Notes under the pieces: model-generated
Databases searched by the model: none
Told to the model about the DNA's origin: nothing
What the model saw: the letters and a program-made list of their open reading frames with translations, nothing else
Program-made: the position numbers and the translations under genes
Assembly: GCF_029392875.1 (NCBI RefSeq)
Contig: NZ_CP113946.1
Location: 1-64,000 of the forward strand
Length of the DNA: 64,000 nucleotides
Direction: 5' to 3'
Origin: Lactobacillus sp. ESL0677
Lineage (GTDB): Bacteria; Bacillota; Bacilli; Lactobacillales; Lactobacillaceae
Shown here: in pieces, positions 18,699 through 26,477 of the stretch
How positions within the stretch are numbered: position 1 is the first letter of the stretch
How the letters are laid out: every line of letters begins with the position of its first letter

Positions 18699-19289
18699 AT
18701 GGCTTTAGATTTATTAAGAAAAGTTGCCGTAGAATATAACAAATTAATTGGCAAAGAAATTGAATTTACACTAGGTCATAAAAACAGAAAAAGCGTAGTA
18801 ACAGTTATGTTTACACCAAGTGATTTTCATCATTTGGCAGGGTTACATAAGTTAACTGATATTCAGGCTGTATATAAGCAATCTGCAGAAATTGTGTTTA
18901 ACAAGATTGTTGCAGGAGAAATATGTCTTGGCGATATTAATAGGTCTGTATATTTTGCTAAAATTGAAGAACGCTTAGAAATTTTAAGTCAAATTAATGA
19001 TATTTTTACTAGAGGAAATCTTGTCTTTAAATATATATGTATGGAAATTAAAAGCAAAATTACTTGGAAATATCTTCTGAAGTTCAAAATGAATGAGAAA
19101 GATACCGGATATTTATTTTTAGATGAATGTCGTAGGGAACCAAATAAATATATCTGTGTAACAGATTTTAAAAAAGAAAAGTTTTGTTATGAGCGTGGTC
19201 AAATGAAGCTAAAATTGTTACAAACAAAATTAATTAATGGTGAAGATGAACAGGTCATTTACTTAAGTAATTCATATATCAAAAAATAA
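18699..19289 (+). CDS. PBECR4-type putative RNase/toxin-like protein
   Basis: This is a 196-residue soluble protein. The stretch FTPSDFHHLAGLHKLTDI (about 38-55) and the surrounding layout resemble PBECR4, a barnase/EndoU/colicin E5-D/RelE-like nuclease domain (named from phage and polyvalent proteins). The conserved HHLAGLHKL core includes histidines that could be catalytic. The remaining two thirds is a Lys-rich alpha/beta region with FDECRREPNKYI-like segments that I do not recognise further. The gene is AT-rich compared with neighbours and lies between an IS and a decayed gene, suggesting transfer. It is preceded, 18 bases away, by a terminator and a candidate RNA. Nuclease activity is inferred, not shown. 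Confidence 0.6.
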   Translation: MALDLLRKVAVEYNKLIGKEIEFTLGHKNRKSVVTVMFTPSDFHHLAGLHKLTDIQAVYKQSAEIVFNKIVAGEICLGDINRSVYFAKIEERLEILSQINDIFTRGNLVFKYICMEIKSKITWKYLLKFKMNEKDTGYLFLDECRREPNKYICVTDFKKEKFCYERGQMKLKLLQTKLINGEDEQVIYLSNSYIKK

Positions 19290-19322
19290 ATTTTTGTAAA
19301 TTGAATAATAATTATTGATTAG

Positions 19323-19343
19323 CAGACTTAGGTCTGTTTTTTT
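19323..19343 (+). terminator. Terminator of the PBECR4 gene
   Basis: A short stem CAGAC/GTCTG (19323-19327, 19332-19336) with a 4-nt loop is followed by T7. Confidence 0.75.
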
Positions 19344-19433
19344 ATAACTAAAAAGTGAGATAAAAATATAGAAAAACGATATAATTATGTTCATATATAA
19401 GTTTATGGCTTGTTGTTGATATAAAGGTGAATT

Positions 19434-20223
19434 ATGAAAAGTATTGAAGCTAAATTATCAGATGTAAATAGTGCTTGGTCGATAGTCTGGTTCTTTTGTG
19501 TTTTGGTAATATCCTATGCAGTTATTTCAGTTGGTTGCCAATTAATCTATTTAGGTATTTCTAAGTTAACTGGAATAGGTGATAAATATGTCGAACTAAT
19601 AGAGCTGGCAATCTATATTTTTTCTATTGCTGCCTTGTTATTACTTAATAAAAAAATTATGAAGTCAACTTTTTTTTAGCAATTGGCATTTTTCATTAGA
19701 TGCTTGGCTTGTTGCGGTTTTATTTATAATTGCTGCTATGTAGTATTGGACTACGTTTAATTTTAAAATTAATGTAGATAGTTTAACAGAAATAGTAATG
19801 GATCTTGGAGCTGGAACTTTTGAAGAAATTTGGTTTAGAGGAATATTGCTATATGCTCTAGTTAGAATTTTAAAAAATCATAAGTACGGAATTTTGCTTG
19901 CTTTAATTATAATTGCGGTTGTTTTCGGTTCTGTTCATTTGCTTAATAGTGGTGTGTCAACAAAGGAACTTATGCTAAACGCATTGTCGGCAGGTGCTGG
20001 AGGTTTATTGCTAGGTTCTGTTTATTTAAAATCAAAGAATCTTGTTTTACCGATGTTTTTATACTTCATTCAAGATTTTAGTTTAGCTTTCTTTAAGCCA
20101 ACATTTATTAATCAAACAACCTTCACTGTGACTATTTTGCAAGTTGTTTTATATTTAATTGCTGCACTAATTTTGATAAGAAATATTGAACCGCAAAAAT
20201 GGTTAGATAGTGAAGTAATTTAA
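19434..20223 (+). pseudogene. CPBP (Abi/CAAX-type) intramembrane metalloprotease, broken
   Basis: The two pieces form one CPBP-family membrane protein. The first piece (19434-19679) encodes the start and two membrane helices. The second (from 19798) carries the catalytic EEIWFRG motif (the family EExxxR), GSVHLLN and further helices to the stop at 20223. The frame is lost at a T run (about 19671-19677; one base removed restores it), and a TAG at 19741-19743 is a second lesion in the restored frame. CPBP proteins often serve as bacteriocin immunity or processing factors; no bacteriocin gene was found next to it. Confidence 0.8.
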
Positions 20224-20717
20224 TTAAGTGCCACACAATTGTTTTTTTGTTTGTAAAAGCAATTTTGACATAAAAAATGGCACATAATTTAAAACTATAT
20301 GTCAAAAAATCTTTGGGACCAGAAGAAAAGCTGACATAGCAGGCTTTAAGTCTGCTTTTTTATGTGTCAAGACAAGTTTTAAAGTGCAATTATTTTTCGT
20401 GTTTGTCGATATAATCGAGCAAAGCAATAATAGCATTCATGTGGGTACCTGACTAATCCTTTCCACCGAATTCTAAGAGTTATAGTTGTTGCACCATAAG
20501 CACCACATCATCAATCTAGAAATTAATCATCGCTATCTAACTTCTACTCATGTTCGCTAATATTATGGCAAAGATAGGGTTAAAGAAATAGATATTACGG
20601 CAATTTGCTAGCGATAGTGAGCTTTTAATTAATTCATACTCTAAAGCCTAATATTTGGGTTCACCTATCTCCCTATGCTAAACTTGAACGACTATATGTT
20701 AGGAAAAGGAGAGTACT
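20224..20717. other. Gene-poor stretch with a terminator and gene remnants
   Basis: A terminator AGCAG...CTGCT with T6 lies at 20338-20361. On the minus strand, 20390-20446 can encode a short tail beginning MNAIIALLDYIDKHEK before a stop, probably the end of a deleted gene. The rest (20450-20700) looks like non-coding decay. No full gene, tRNA or repeat was seen. An AAAGGAGAG ribosome binding site for the TraX gene closes the region. Confidence 0.5.
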
Positions 20718-21509
20718 ATGCAAATTGCTAAAAAGGTACGAGGATTAACTACTTTTGATTTAAAAGTAATTGGTGTTATTTTAATGGTGGTTGACCATGT
20801 CCATCAGATGTTTTATCCGTTAGGTGCACCGAATTGGCTAGACTGGTTTGGTCGGCCAGTAGCCACTATTTTCTTTTTTACCAGTGTAGTTGGTTTTAGT
20901 CACACGCATGACAAGAAGAAATATATGGAGCGGCTGTATCTTTCGATGGTGCTAATGGCGCTGTTAACAACGATTTTACAAAAAATGGTTAGCTTCGATC
21001 AGGTGCAATTAATCAATAATATCTTCCGTGATTTGTTCATCGGAACGATGTTTATGGCTGGCGTTGATCAATTTGCGGCTGCTAAGGATGGCGATAAGGC
21101 GAAACATATTGGTTTAGGAATTTTATGGTTTGCCTTACCATTTATTTTTTCAGTTGTTACAACAATGATTGTTGGTGCGCAGAGTGTGCCACTCTTAATT
21201 AAACAAATTACAATTGGTGTTTTCCCCGCAATTCTTCTCGCTGAAAATAACATTATGGTGGTACTGATTCCGCTGCTATATATATTTAGAAATAATAAAA
21301 ATATTCAATGTCTGTTGATCGCAATAACTGCTTTACTTTATGGCCTAAGTGGAGCAACTCAATGGATGATGATTTTTGCCATTATTCCAATTTGGCTTTA
21401 TAACGGCAAAAAGGGCCCGGGCATGAAATATTTCTTTTATATTTTCTATCCAGCTCATATTGCAGTTTTATACTGGCTGGCAGCCTTTTTGTACAGGACG
21501 ATGCATTAG
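20718..21509 (+). CDS. TraX family membrane protein
   Basis: This 263-residue polytopic membrane protein has about eight hydrophobic helices. Motifs fit the TraX family: LTTFDLKVIGVILMVVDHVHQMF near the N-terminus, WLDWFGRPVATIFFF, and a terminal FYPAHIAVLYWLA. TraX was named for N-acetylation of F pilin, but chromosomal lactobacillus homologues have no known pilus role and are membrane acyltransferase-like proteins of unknown substrate. The ATG has a strong AAAAGGAGAG ribosome binding site. It stands alone in an IS-rich area, 30 bases before an IS4-type element end. Confidence 0.8.
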   Translation: MQIAKKVRGLTTFDLKVIGVILMVVDHVHQMFYPLGAPNWLDWFGRPVATIFFFTSVVGFSHTHDKKKYMERLYLSMVLMALLTTILQKMVSFDQVQLINNIFRDLFIGTMFMAGVDQFAAAKDGDKAKHIGLGILWFALPFIFSVVTTMIVGAQSVPLLIKQITIGVFPAILLAENNIMVVLIPLLYIFRNNKNIQCLLIAITALLYGLSGATQWMMIFAIIPIWLYNGKKGPGMKYFFYIFYPAHIAVLYWLAAFLYRTMH

Positions 21510-21576
21510 AATAGACTTGTTAGTTTAAAAAGGTAAATAAAATAGCGGACGTTATGTCCAATGTCATTAAGTTAAG

Positions 21577-21614
21577 CAAAAAGGTTTATTGTTGTGATGC
21601 AATAAGCCTTTTTG
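21577..21614. terminator. Subterminal hairpin inside the left IS4-type end
   Basis: A 15-bp stem with one G-T pair (21577-21591 with 21600-21614) and an 8-nt loop. It may block transcription into the element and could also terminate traX. Confidence 0.65.
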
Positions 21615-21647
21615 TTTGTCTTTTGTCCTTTCTTTCGTCATCTTAGT

Positions 21648-21661
21648 AACTATTTTTATTT
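21648..21661 (+). repeat. 14-bp direct repeat, left copy, flanking IS30
   Basis: AACTATTTTTATTT is repeated exactly at 22855-22868, immediately outside the two matching ends of the IS30-type element. Confidence 0.7.
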
Positions 21662-22854
21662 CGTAAATTGCAATTTTAAGTTGAACACTTACATTAATTA
21701 ATTTGATAGATGCAATCTAATCTGCGTTCAAATAATTCATCCGGTGTGTGGTAAGCTAAGATCTTTCTGGGCAGGTTATTACACCATTCCTCAATGGCAT
21801 AGATTTGTTCTAGAGTATAGTCTTTGATGTACTTACCTTTAGGAATGAAGCGCCTAATCATCCGATTATGCCGCTCAACTCCACCTTTATCACATGAAGT
21901 ATAAGGGTGGGCATAGTAAACTAATGTCTTTGATACTTGTTCTAATTGGGATAAATCCGCAAATTCGGAACCATTATCAGTCGTAATGGTTTTAAAGATA
22001 TCGTTCCAATGTTCACTGTACTGCTTACGTAGATCATTAAAGGCAGTCATAACGCTGGCGGCAGTTTTATCTTTAATGGGAATAATCATAAACTTACGGG
22101 TCATGCGTTCATACAAAGTCAATAATACTTGATCATCTTTAGTCTTGTGCCCTAAGACTAAATCACATTCCCAATGACCAAATTCCCAACGCTTTAAGAT
22201 GTCACGTGGTCGTTCATCAATACTGCGCCCCAGTTTACGTTTATTGACGCGAACCCGCTTAGACTTAAGATTACGCGTTAATAATTCTGGCAAATCACTG
22301 GGCTTAATTTTAATTAATCCCAGTTCAACGTAACAGTAAAGAGTTTTAGTGCAAACTATTTCATCACGGGTAAATTTACCGGTAGCCAAGGCTTCACCGA
22401 CACAGGCATCAAGTGACCAGTCATCGTTAAAAAAGTGCTGTTCAACATAAGCAATAAAACGGCTTTTAGCTATGAAATCACATTTACGGCCACAATTACG
22501 GCGCTGAGCTTGATATCTTTCCTGAGCAGTTGGGGCATCATAACGAAAATGCTTTCCACGATAAAGTGACTTTTGTCCACGTTCAAGCTCATTTTTAATT
22601 GTAGTTGGCGAGCAACTAATGGTTCGAGCTATCTGACGTAAGGATTGTCCCTGGCTGTGTAAAACTTGGATGGTAACATGGTTTTCAAAAGAGAGATGTT
22701 TGCCTTTAAGATGGGTAGATATGGTAGAATGTAAAAAGTTCATTGGTAACTTCTTTCTAGAAAGTTTTGTGGTAATTACATTCTATCAAAGAAGTCCAAT
22801 GGACTTTTTATTTTTTAATGAACTAAAGTGTTCAACTTCATTCTACAATCTACC
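21662..22854 (-). mobile_element. IS30-family insertion sequence, intact
   Basis: The 1193-bp element has terminal inverted repeats of about 29 bases (21662-21690 and 22826-22854), whose inner parts share the 13-mer AAGTTGAACACTT and whose outer parts share GTA.ATTG. One full-length transposase reads on the minus strand. The element is bounded by exact 14-bp direct repeats, longer than the 2-3 bp usual for the family. It lies just upstream of the IS4-type transposase coding region. Confidence 0.85.
21694..22743 (-). CDS. IS30-family transposase
   Basis: The 349-residue protein has an N-terminal helix-turn-helix (LSFENHVTIQVLHSQGQSLRQIARTISCSPTTIKNEL, about 17-53) and an integrase-type DDE core. 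The core reads WECDLVLGHK for the first aspartate, TTDNGSEF for the second, and GGVERHNRMIRRFIPKG for the glutamate, all typical of IS30. The C-terminus ends ELFERRLDCIYQIN. It is uninterrupted and probably active. A second copy of its last 14 residues is found at 25932-25973, showing that a sister element was once inserted nearby. Confidence 0.93.
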   Translation of the reverse strand: MNFLHSTISTHLKGKHLSFENHVTIQVLHSQGQSLRQIARTISCSPTTIKNELERGQKSLYRGKHFRYDAPTAQERYQAQRRNCGRKCDFIAKSRFIAYVEQHFFNDDWSLDACVGEALATGKFTRDEIVCTKTLYCYVELGLIKIKPSDLPELLTRNLKSKRVRVNKRKLGRSIDERPRDILKRWEFGHWECDLVLGHKTKDDQVLLTLYERMTRKFMIIPIKDKTAASVMTAFNDLRKQYSEHWNDIFKTITTDNGSEFADLSQLEQVSKTLVYYAHPYTSCDKGGVERHNRMIRRFIPKGKYIKDYTLEQIYAIEEWCNNLPRKILAYHTPDELFERRLDCIYQIN

Positions 22855-22868
22855 AACTATTTTTATTT
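22855..22868 (+). repeat. 14-bp direct repeat, right copy, flanking IS30
   Basis: Exact copy of 21648-21661, abutting the right inverted repeat of the IS30-type element; a probable target-site duplication. Confidence 0.7.
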
Positions 22869-22886
22869 TAGAATTGAGTTGTTTTT

Positions 22887-24070
22887 ATTGTGCTACGCTA
22901 TTAAATTAAGAAATAAGCTGTTTGCTGCTATTCAAAGTATTGAAAATTATAAAGAACTATTCGTTCATAATCCTCATTCTGACTTCACTAGATCGCGTCA
23001 AATTTCTATCACTACGATCTTTCTTTATCTTTTAGGTATGCAAGGAAAAAGCCTAGCAGGTGAACTGCTAGACTTTTATAATTTTTCACCACAAGTTGTT
23101 TCTTCTTCCGCGATGATCCAAGCCCGTAGTAAGTTAAAATTATCCGCTTTTGTATCAGTTTTTCAGACCATTACGGCTGAAACTGCTGCGATCAAAAAAT
23201 ATCATGGCTATCGTGTTTTCGCCCAAGATGTCTCTGATATTAACATTGCCAAAACTAATCTTAACGATCCTGCTGCTAGTTTACTACATTTACATGCCTT
23301 TTTACGATATTTTAAGCAAAACCTACCTCAAAGTCGCTTTTCAACCTAAACATCAAGCTGATGAACGCCAAAGTTTATGTAACATGGTTGACCAGATGAG
23401 GTTTTCTGATCCCACTATCATTTTAGCTGATCGCGGCTATGAGTCTTTTAATGTCTTTGAACACATTAGTTATGCCGGACAAAAATTTGTCATCAGAGCC
23501 AAAGATATTAATAGTAATGGCTTCTTAAGCCACTTAGTCTTACCACAAACACCGACTTTTTATGTGACAGTTAATTTTAAATTGACTAGAGGCAAACTAA
23601 GGCTATTAAAGCTGATAATAATTTTCATTTCTTGTCTACTACTTCTAAGTTTGATTATTTACTAAGTTATGCAATAGCGGATTATCCCATGAAGCTAAGA
23701 ATAGTACGGCTTAAATTAGCTGATAATAATTATGAGGCTTTAATTACTAATCTTAGTCCTGAAGAATTTACCAGTGCTGATCTAAAATAGCTTTATCATT
23801 TGTGTTGGGGGTATTGAAACGTCTTTTCGTGAACTAAAATATGCTCTAGGTTTGAATACCCGACATGCTAAAAAAGTAGAATTTATTTTACAAGAAATTT
23901 ATATTCGCTTAATTACGTATAACTTTAGTATGAAAATCGCTCTGCAAGTAAGACCTAAAACTAAGAAACGAGTTTGGGGTTATCAGCTAAATTTTACGAG
24001 AGCTTTTGCCATTTGTCGGGCGTTTATTAGAAATAAAAATATTAGTGTTGAGCTGCTGCTGCTTAAATAA
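22887..24070 (+). pseudogene. IS4-type transposase, multiply frameshifted
   Basis: The conceptual product runs from LCYAIKLRNKLFAAIQS through FAQDVSDINIA, PKHQADERQSLCNM and ILADRGYESFNVFEHI to FRELKYALGLNTRHAKKVEF, ending at 24070. These match IS4/IS231-like transposases, with ADRGYES as the second catalytic region and the ET.FRELKYALGL block as the Y(2)R(3)E(6)K-like region. The frame changes near 23303 (T run), near 23600-23660, and at a G run near 23809, and a TAG lies at 23788. The true 5' end is uncertain because IS30 is inserted directly upstream. Confidence 0.8.
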
Positions 24071-24126
24071 AGAACAGAAGAGAAAGTGTGGCTTATTTGG
24101 TGTAGTCAAAAATAAGCGGAAAGACA

Positions 24127-24162
24127 AAAGACCAACAAATTGGTTAGGAATTGTTGGTCTTT
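24127..24162. terminator. Subterminal hairpin inside the right IS4-type end
   Basis: A perfect 12-bp stem (24127-24138 with 24151-24162) with a 12-nt loop. It is placed to stop transcription crossing the element border. Confidence 0.7.
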
Positions 24163-24228
24163 AATTTAATAAATTTACTTAACTTAATGACATTGACGTT
24201 ATGTCCGCTATTTTTTGTGGTTAATTCG

Positions 24229-24628
24229 TTATAGATAATGGTTAAAACTCTCGAAGTCGGCAATCTTTCCATTTTCTTTGCCTTCATACCAATCAATTTT
24301 ATCGTTTAAGATTTGTAAATGATATTCCTGCTCAGCAATTAGTTTTAAAAATTTTTGCTGTGTTTTTTTGAATAATTGCAAGCGTTGGGGAATGGTTGCG
24401 TTGCCTTGAGCACGCCAAGCTACATATTTTTTCAAATCAGCAATGCTCATCCCCGTATTTTTAGATGCATTAAAAATCTCATCCAATTGACATCATCTTC
24501 ATCATAATACCGCTGCTTGTTGGCCAAACGATGAGGCTTAATTAGACTATCTTCATCATAATACCGCAAAGTTGATGGTGCAAGTTAAACTTAGTGCTGA
24601 ATTGCTGAATACTATATTTGTCTTTCAT
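24229..24628 (-). pseudogene. MerR-family regulator, broken
   Basis: The conceptual protein starts MKDKYSIQQFSTKFNL, continues after a frameshift as PSTLRYYDEDSLIKPHRL with a near-repeat RYYDEDDVNWM, and ends with an intact 85-residue C-terminal coiled-coil region (24229-24486; YVAWRAQGNATIPQRLQLF...). The RYYDE motif is the MerR helix-turn-helix recognition signature. Several frame breaks at 24485-24600 mean no functional DNA-binding domain can be made. It is divergent from the broken CMD-cupin gene, which it once probably controlled. Confidence 0.8.
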
Positions 24629-24708
24629 CTGTTTGTTTTCCTTTTATCTTGACTTAAAGTTAACTTTAAGGAATAGACTACCGCTAAACAAGAAAGAAGG
24701 AAGTTAAA

Positions 24709-25424
24709 ATGGCAAAAAACAAACCGCTGGCAGAAAAAATTTAGGCAATTTCGCGCCACAATTCGCTGCTTTAAACGATGATGTTCTATTTGGTCAGGTT
24801 TGGGCAAAAGAAAATGAATTGTCAGCTCATGATCGCTCACTGATTACTATCGCTGCCTTGATGGCAATGGACAATACTGAACAGATTATCGCTCATTTAA
24901 ATATTGGCAAAACCAACGGCATTACTAAAGAAGAAATTACTCATTTGGCTTTTTATGTTGGTTGGCCCAAGGCGTGGTCAATCTTTAACCGTGCTAAAGA
25001 AATTTGGCAGGAAGATAAGAGAACGACGTAGCAGTCAGGAGTTTTTGCTACCGGACCTAAAAATACTGCATACGATCAATATTTTGTCGGTCAAAGCTAC
25101 AATAATTCACTGGTTAAGCCAGAGAAAAATGGTAGTAGTGTTCCGGTTAATAACGTGACCTTTGAGCCAGGATGCTATAACCATTGGCACATTCATCATG
25201 ACGGCAGCCAAATTTTGTTGGTAACTGGCGGTCGAGGCTGGTACCAGGAATGGTGAAAGAACCCACAAGAATTAACTCCGGGATCAGTTATTGTAGTTCA
25301 TGATGGTGTCAAGCATTGGCATGGTGCTGCTAAAGACAGCTGGTTTAGTCATTTAGCCATTACAACGGGTAGGATAGAGTGGCAGGAGCCGGTGCAACCG
25401 GCGGAATATGAGCAGTTGCCATAA
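24709..25424 (+). pseudogene. Carboxymuconolactone decarboxylase-like plus cupin fusion, broken
   Basis: The start MAKNKPLAEKI runs into a TAG and a frameshift. The CMD/AhpD-like part then reads LSAHDRSLITIAALMAMDN...HLAFYVGWPKAWSIFNRAKEIW to a TAG near 25028. The cupin part continues FEPGCYNHWHIHHDGSQILLVTGGRGWYQEW, hits a TGA near 25253, and goes on TPGSVIVVHDGVKHWHGA to the stop at 25424. The cupin metal ligands HWHIHH and KHWHGA are preserved. Such fusions travel with MerR and SDR genes in lactobacilli. At least one frameshift and three stops are present. Confidence 0.8.
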
Positions 25425-25448
25425 GCAAACGAAAAAGGAAAAGATCAA

Positions 25449-25891
25449 ATGGCAATTAAAGATAAAGTAATTATTATTACAAGTGTATCATCTGGTATTG
25501 GCACAGCAACCGCAAAATTATTAGTAGAAAAGGGCACTAAGGTTGTTTTAGCAGCTAGACGTGAAGATAAATTGTGGGTGCTGGCAACTGAATTTACCCA
25601 AAATTGTGGGCAGCCAAGCATGCAATTAGCGATTTAATGGAAGTACTGCGTATGGAATCAGCGACTGATGGGAATAACATTCGGACAATGACGATTTATC
25701 CGGCTGCCATTCAAACGGAATTATTGAATATAGTTTCTGATAAGCAGGCAGCGAATGCGCTGCATAAAACTTATAATAATTATCAAATTAGTTCTAAAAG
25801 AATTGCTAATGCTGTTGCTTTTGCAATTGATCAACCAAGAGATACTAATATTAGTGAGCTGACAATTGGATCAACCAAGCAGCCTTGGTAA
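25449..25891 (+). pseudogene. Short-chain dehydrogenase/reductase with internal deletion
   Basis: The N-terminal half keeps the Rossmann motif SVSSGIGTATAKLL and VLAARRED up to about residue 55. The sequence then jumps to AAKHAISDLMEVLRMESA, which in intact SDRs follows the catalytic Tyr-x3-Lys. About 90-100 residues, including the catalytic serine and tyrosine, are therefore missing, and the frame also changes at the junction (about 25605-25615). The C-terminal part reads normally to the stop at 25891. It was the last gene of the MerR/CMD-cupin/SDR group. Confidence 0.8.
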
Positions 25892-25914
25892 TAAAAGCAG
25901 GTTAATTTTAATCA

Positions 25915-25930
25915 TGTTTCATGTGAAACG
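25915..25930. promoter_or_regulatory. Degenerate parS-like site
   Basis: TGTTTCATGTGAAACG matches 14 of 16 positions of the parS consensus, with one change at the centre and one at the edge. It lies between the SDR remnant and the solitary IS30 end. Confidence 0.3.
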
Positions 25931-25931
25931 T

Positions 25932-26002
25932 GAATTATTTGAGCGTAGATTAGATTGCATCTATGAAATTAATCAGGTATTCAACTTAAAATTGCAATTT
26001 AC
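25932..26002 (+). mobile_element. Solitary 3' end of an IS30-type element
   Basis: The sequence encodes ELFERRLDCIYEIN, one residue different from the C-terminus of the intact IS30 transposase at 21694, and continues into the same terminal inverted repeat, ending TTCAACTTAAAATTGCAATTTAC. It is in the opposite orientation to the intact copy. The remaining 1.1 kb of this second copy is missing. The rest of 25892-26198 shows no gene. Confidence 0.8.
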
Positions 26003-26152
26003 AAATATAATAAAAAATTACTTTAATGCTTCCTTCTAAATGATTAACACAAGCTATTTGAGCTATCATATTTTGTTTTGAATATGGTGGCTCTTTTAAT
26101 TTATGGTAATAATTAATGATATGATTTGACGCTGACAATATTAGTTTACGCT

Positions 26153-26166
26153 TGAAAGCGCTTTTT
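26153..26166. promoter_or_regulatory. cre-like CcpA site before the SemiSWEET gene
   Basis: TGAAAGCGCTTTTT fits the core of the catabolite-responsive element (TGNAANCGNTNNCA) apart from its last two bases. It lies 33 bases upstream of the SemiSWEET start, where CcpA would repress transcription when glucose is present. No confident -10 was found. Confidence 0.5.
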
Positions 26167-26198
26167 ATATGTGAGACAATGGTCTACGAGGTGAACAT

Positions 26199-26459
26199 AT
26201 GAAATTAGAAAAAATAATGAATATTTTAGGTTGGGTAGCATCTATTACTGCAATTATTATGTACGTATCATATATACCACAGATTATGAATAATCTTCAT
26301 GGAGTAAAGGGTAGTCCAATTCAACCTTTAGCAACGGCAATAAATACTTTTTTATGGGTTATCTATGCTTTGTTTAAAAAAGATCGTGATATTCCATTAG
26401 CAGCTTGTAATGCTGCTGGAGTTGTATTTGGCTTGATTACATTTTTCACAGCCTTATAA
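26199..26459 (+). CDS. SemiSWEET sugar transporter
   Basis: This 86-residue protein is a single three-helix bundle of the SemiSWEET/PQ-loop family. Helix 1 (about 6-28) contains the PQ motif in YVSYIPQIMNNL, helix 2 carries INTFLWVIYALFKKDRDIPLA, and helix 3 is AACNAAGVVFGLITFFTAL. It should dimerise to form a sugar uniport channel in the membrane. The start follows a GAGGTG ribosome binding site. An unrecognised 450-residue gene follows after 18 bases, and a cre-like site precedes it, so the pair looks like a carbohydrate-use operon. Confidence 0.85.
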   Translation: MKLEKIMNILGWVASITAIIMYVSYIPQIMNNLHGVKGSPIQPLATAINTFLWVIYALFKKDRDIPLAACNAAGVVFGLITFFTAL

Positions 26460-26477
26460 AATTTAGGAGAAGTTAGT

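Larger units (their letters stand above)
21541..24212 (+). mobile_element. Degenerate IS4-type element, interrupted by an IS30-type element
   Basis: Long terminal inverted repeats, 21541-21576 on the left and 24178-24212 on the right, share AATAGCGGAC and AATGTCATTAAGTTAAG with a differing middle. Removing the inserted IS30 element leaves about 1.46 kb, a normal IS4-family size. Subterminal hairpins lie just inside both ends (21577-21614 and 24127-24162). The transposase gene is broken by several frameshifts, so the element is dead. Confidence 0.75.
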
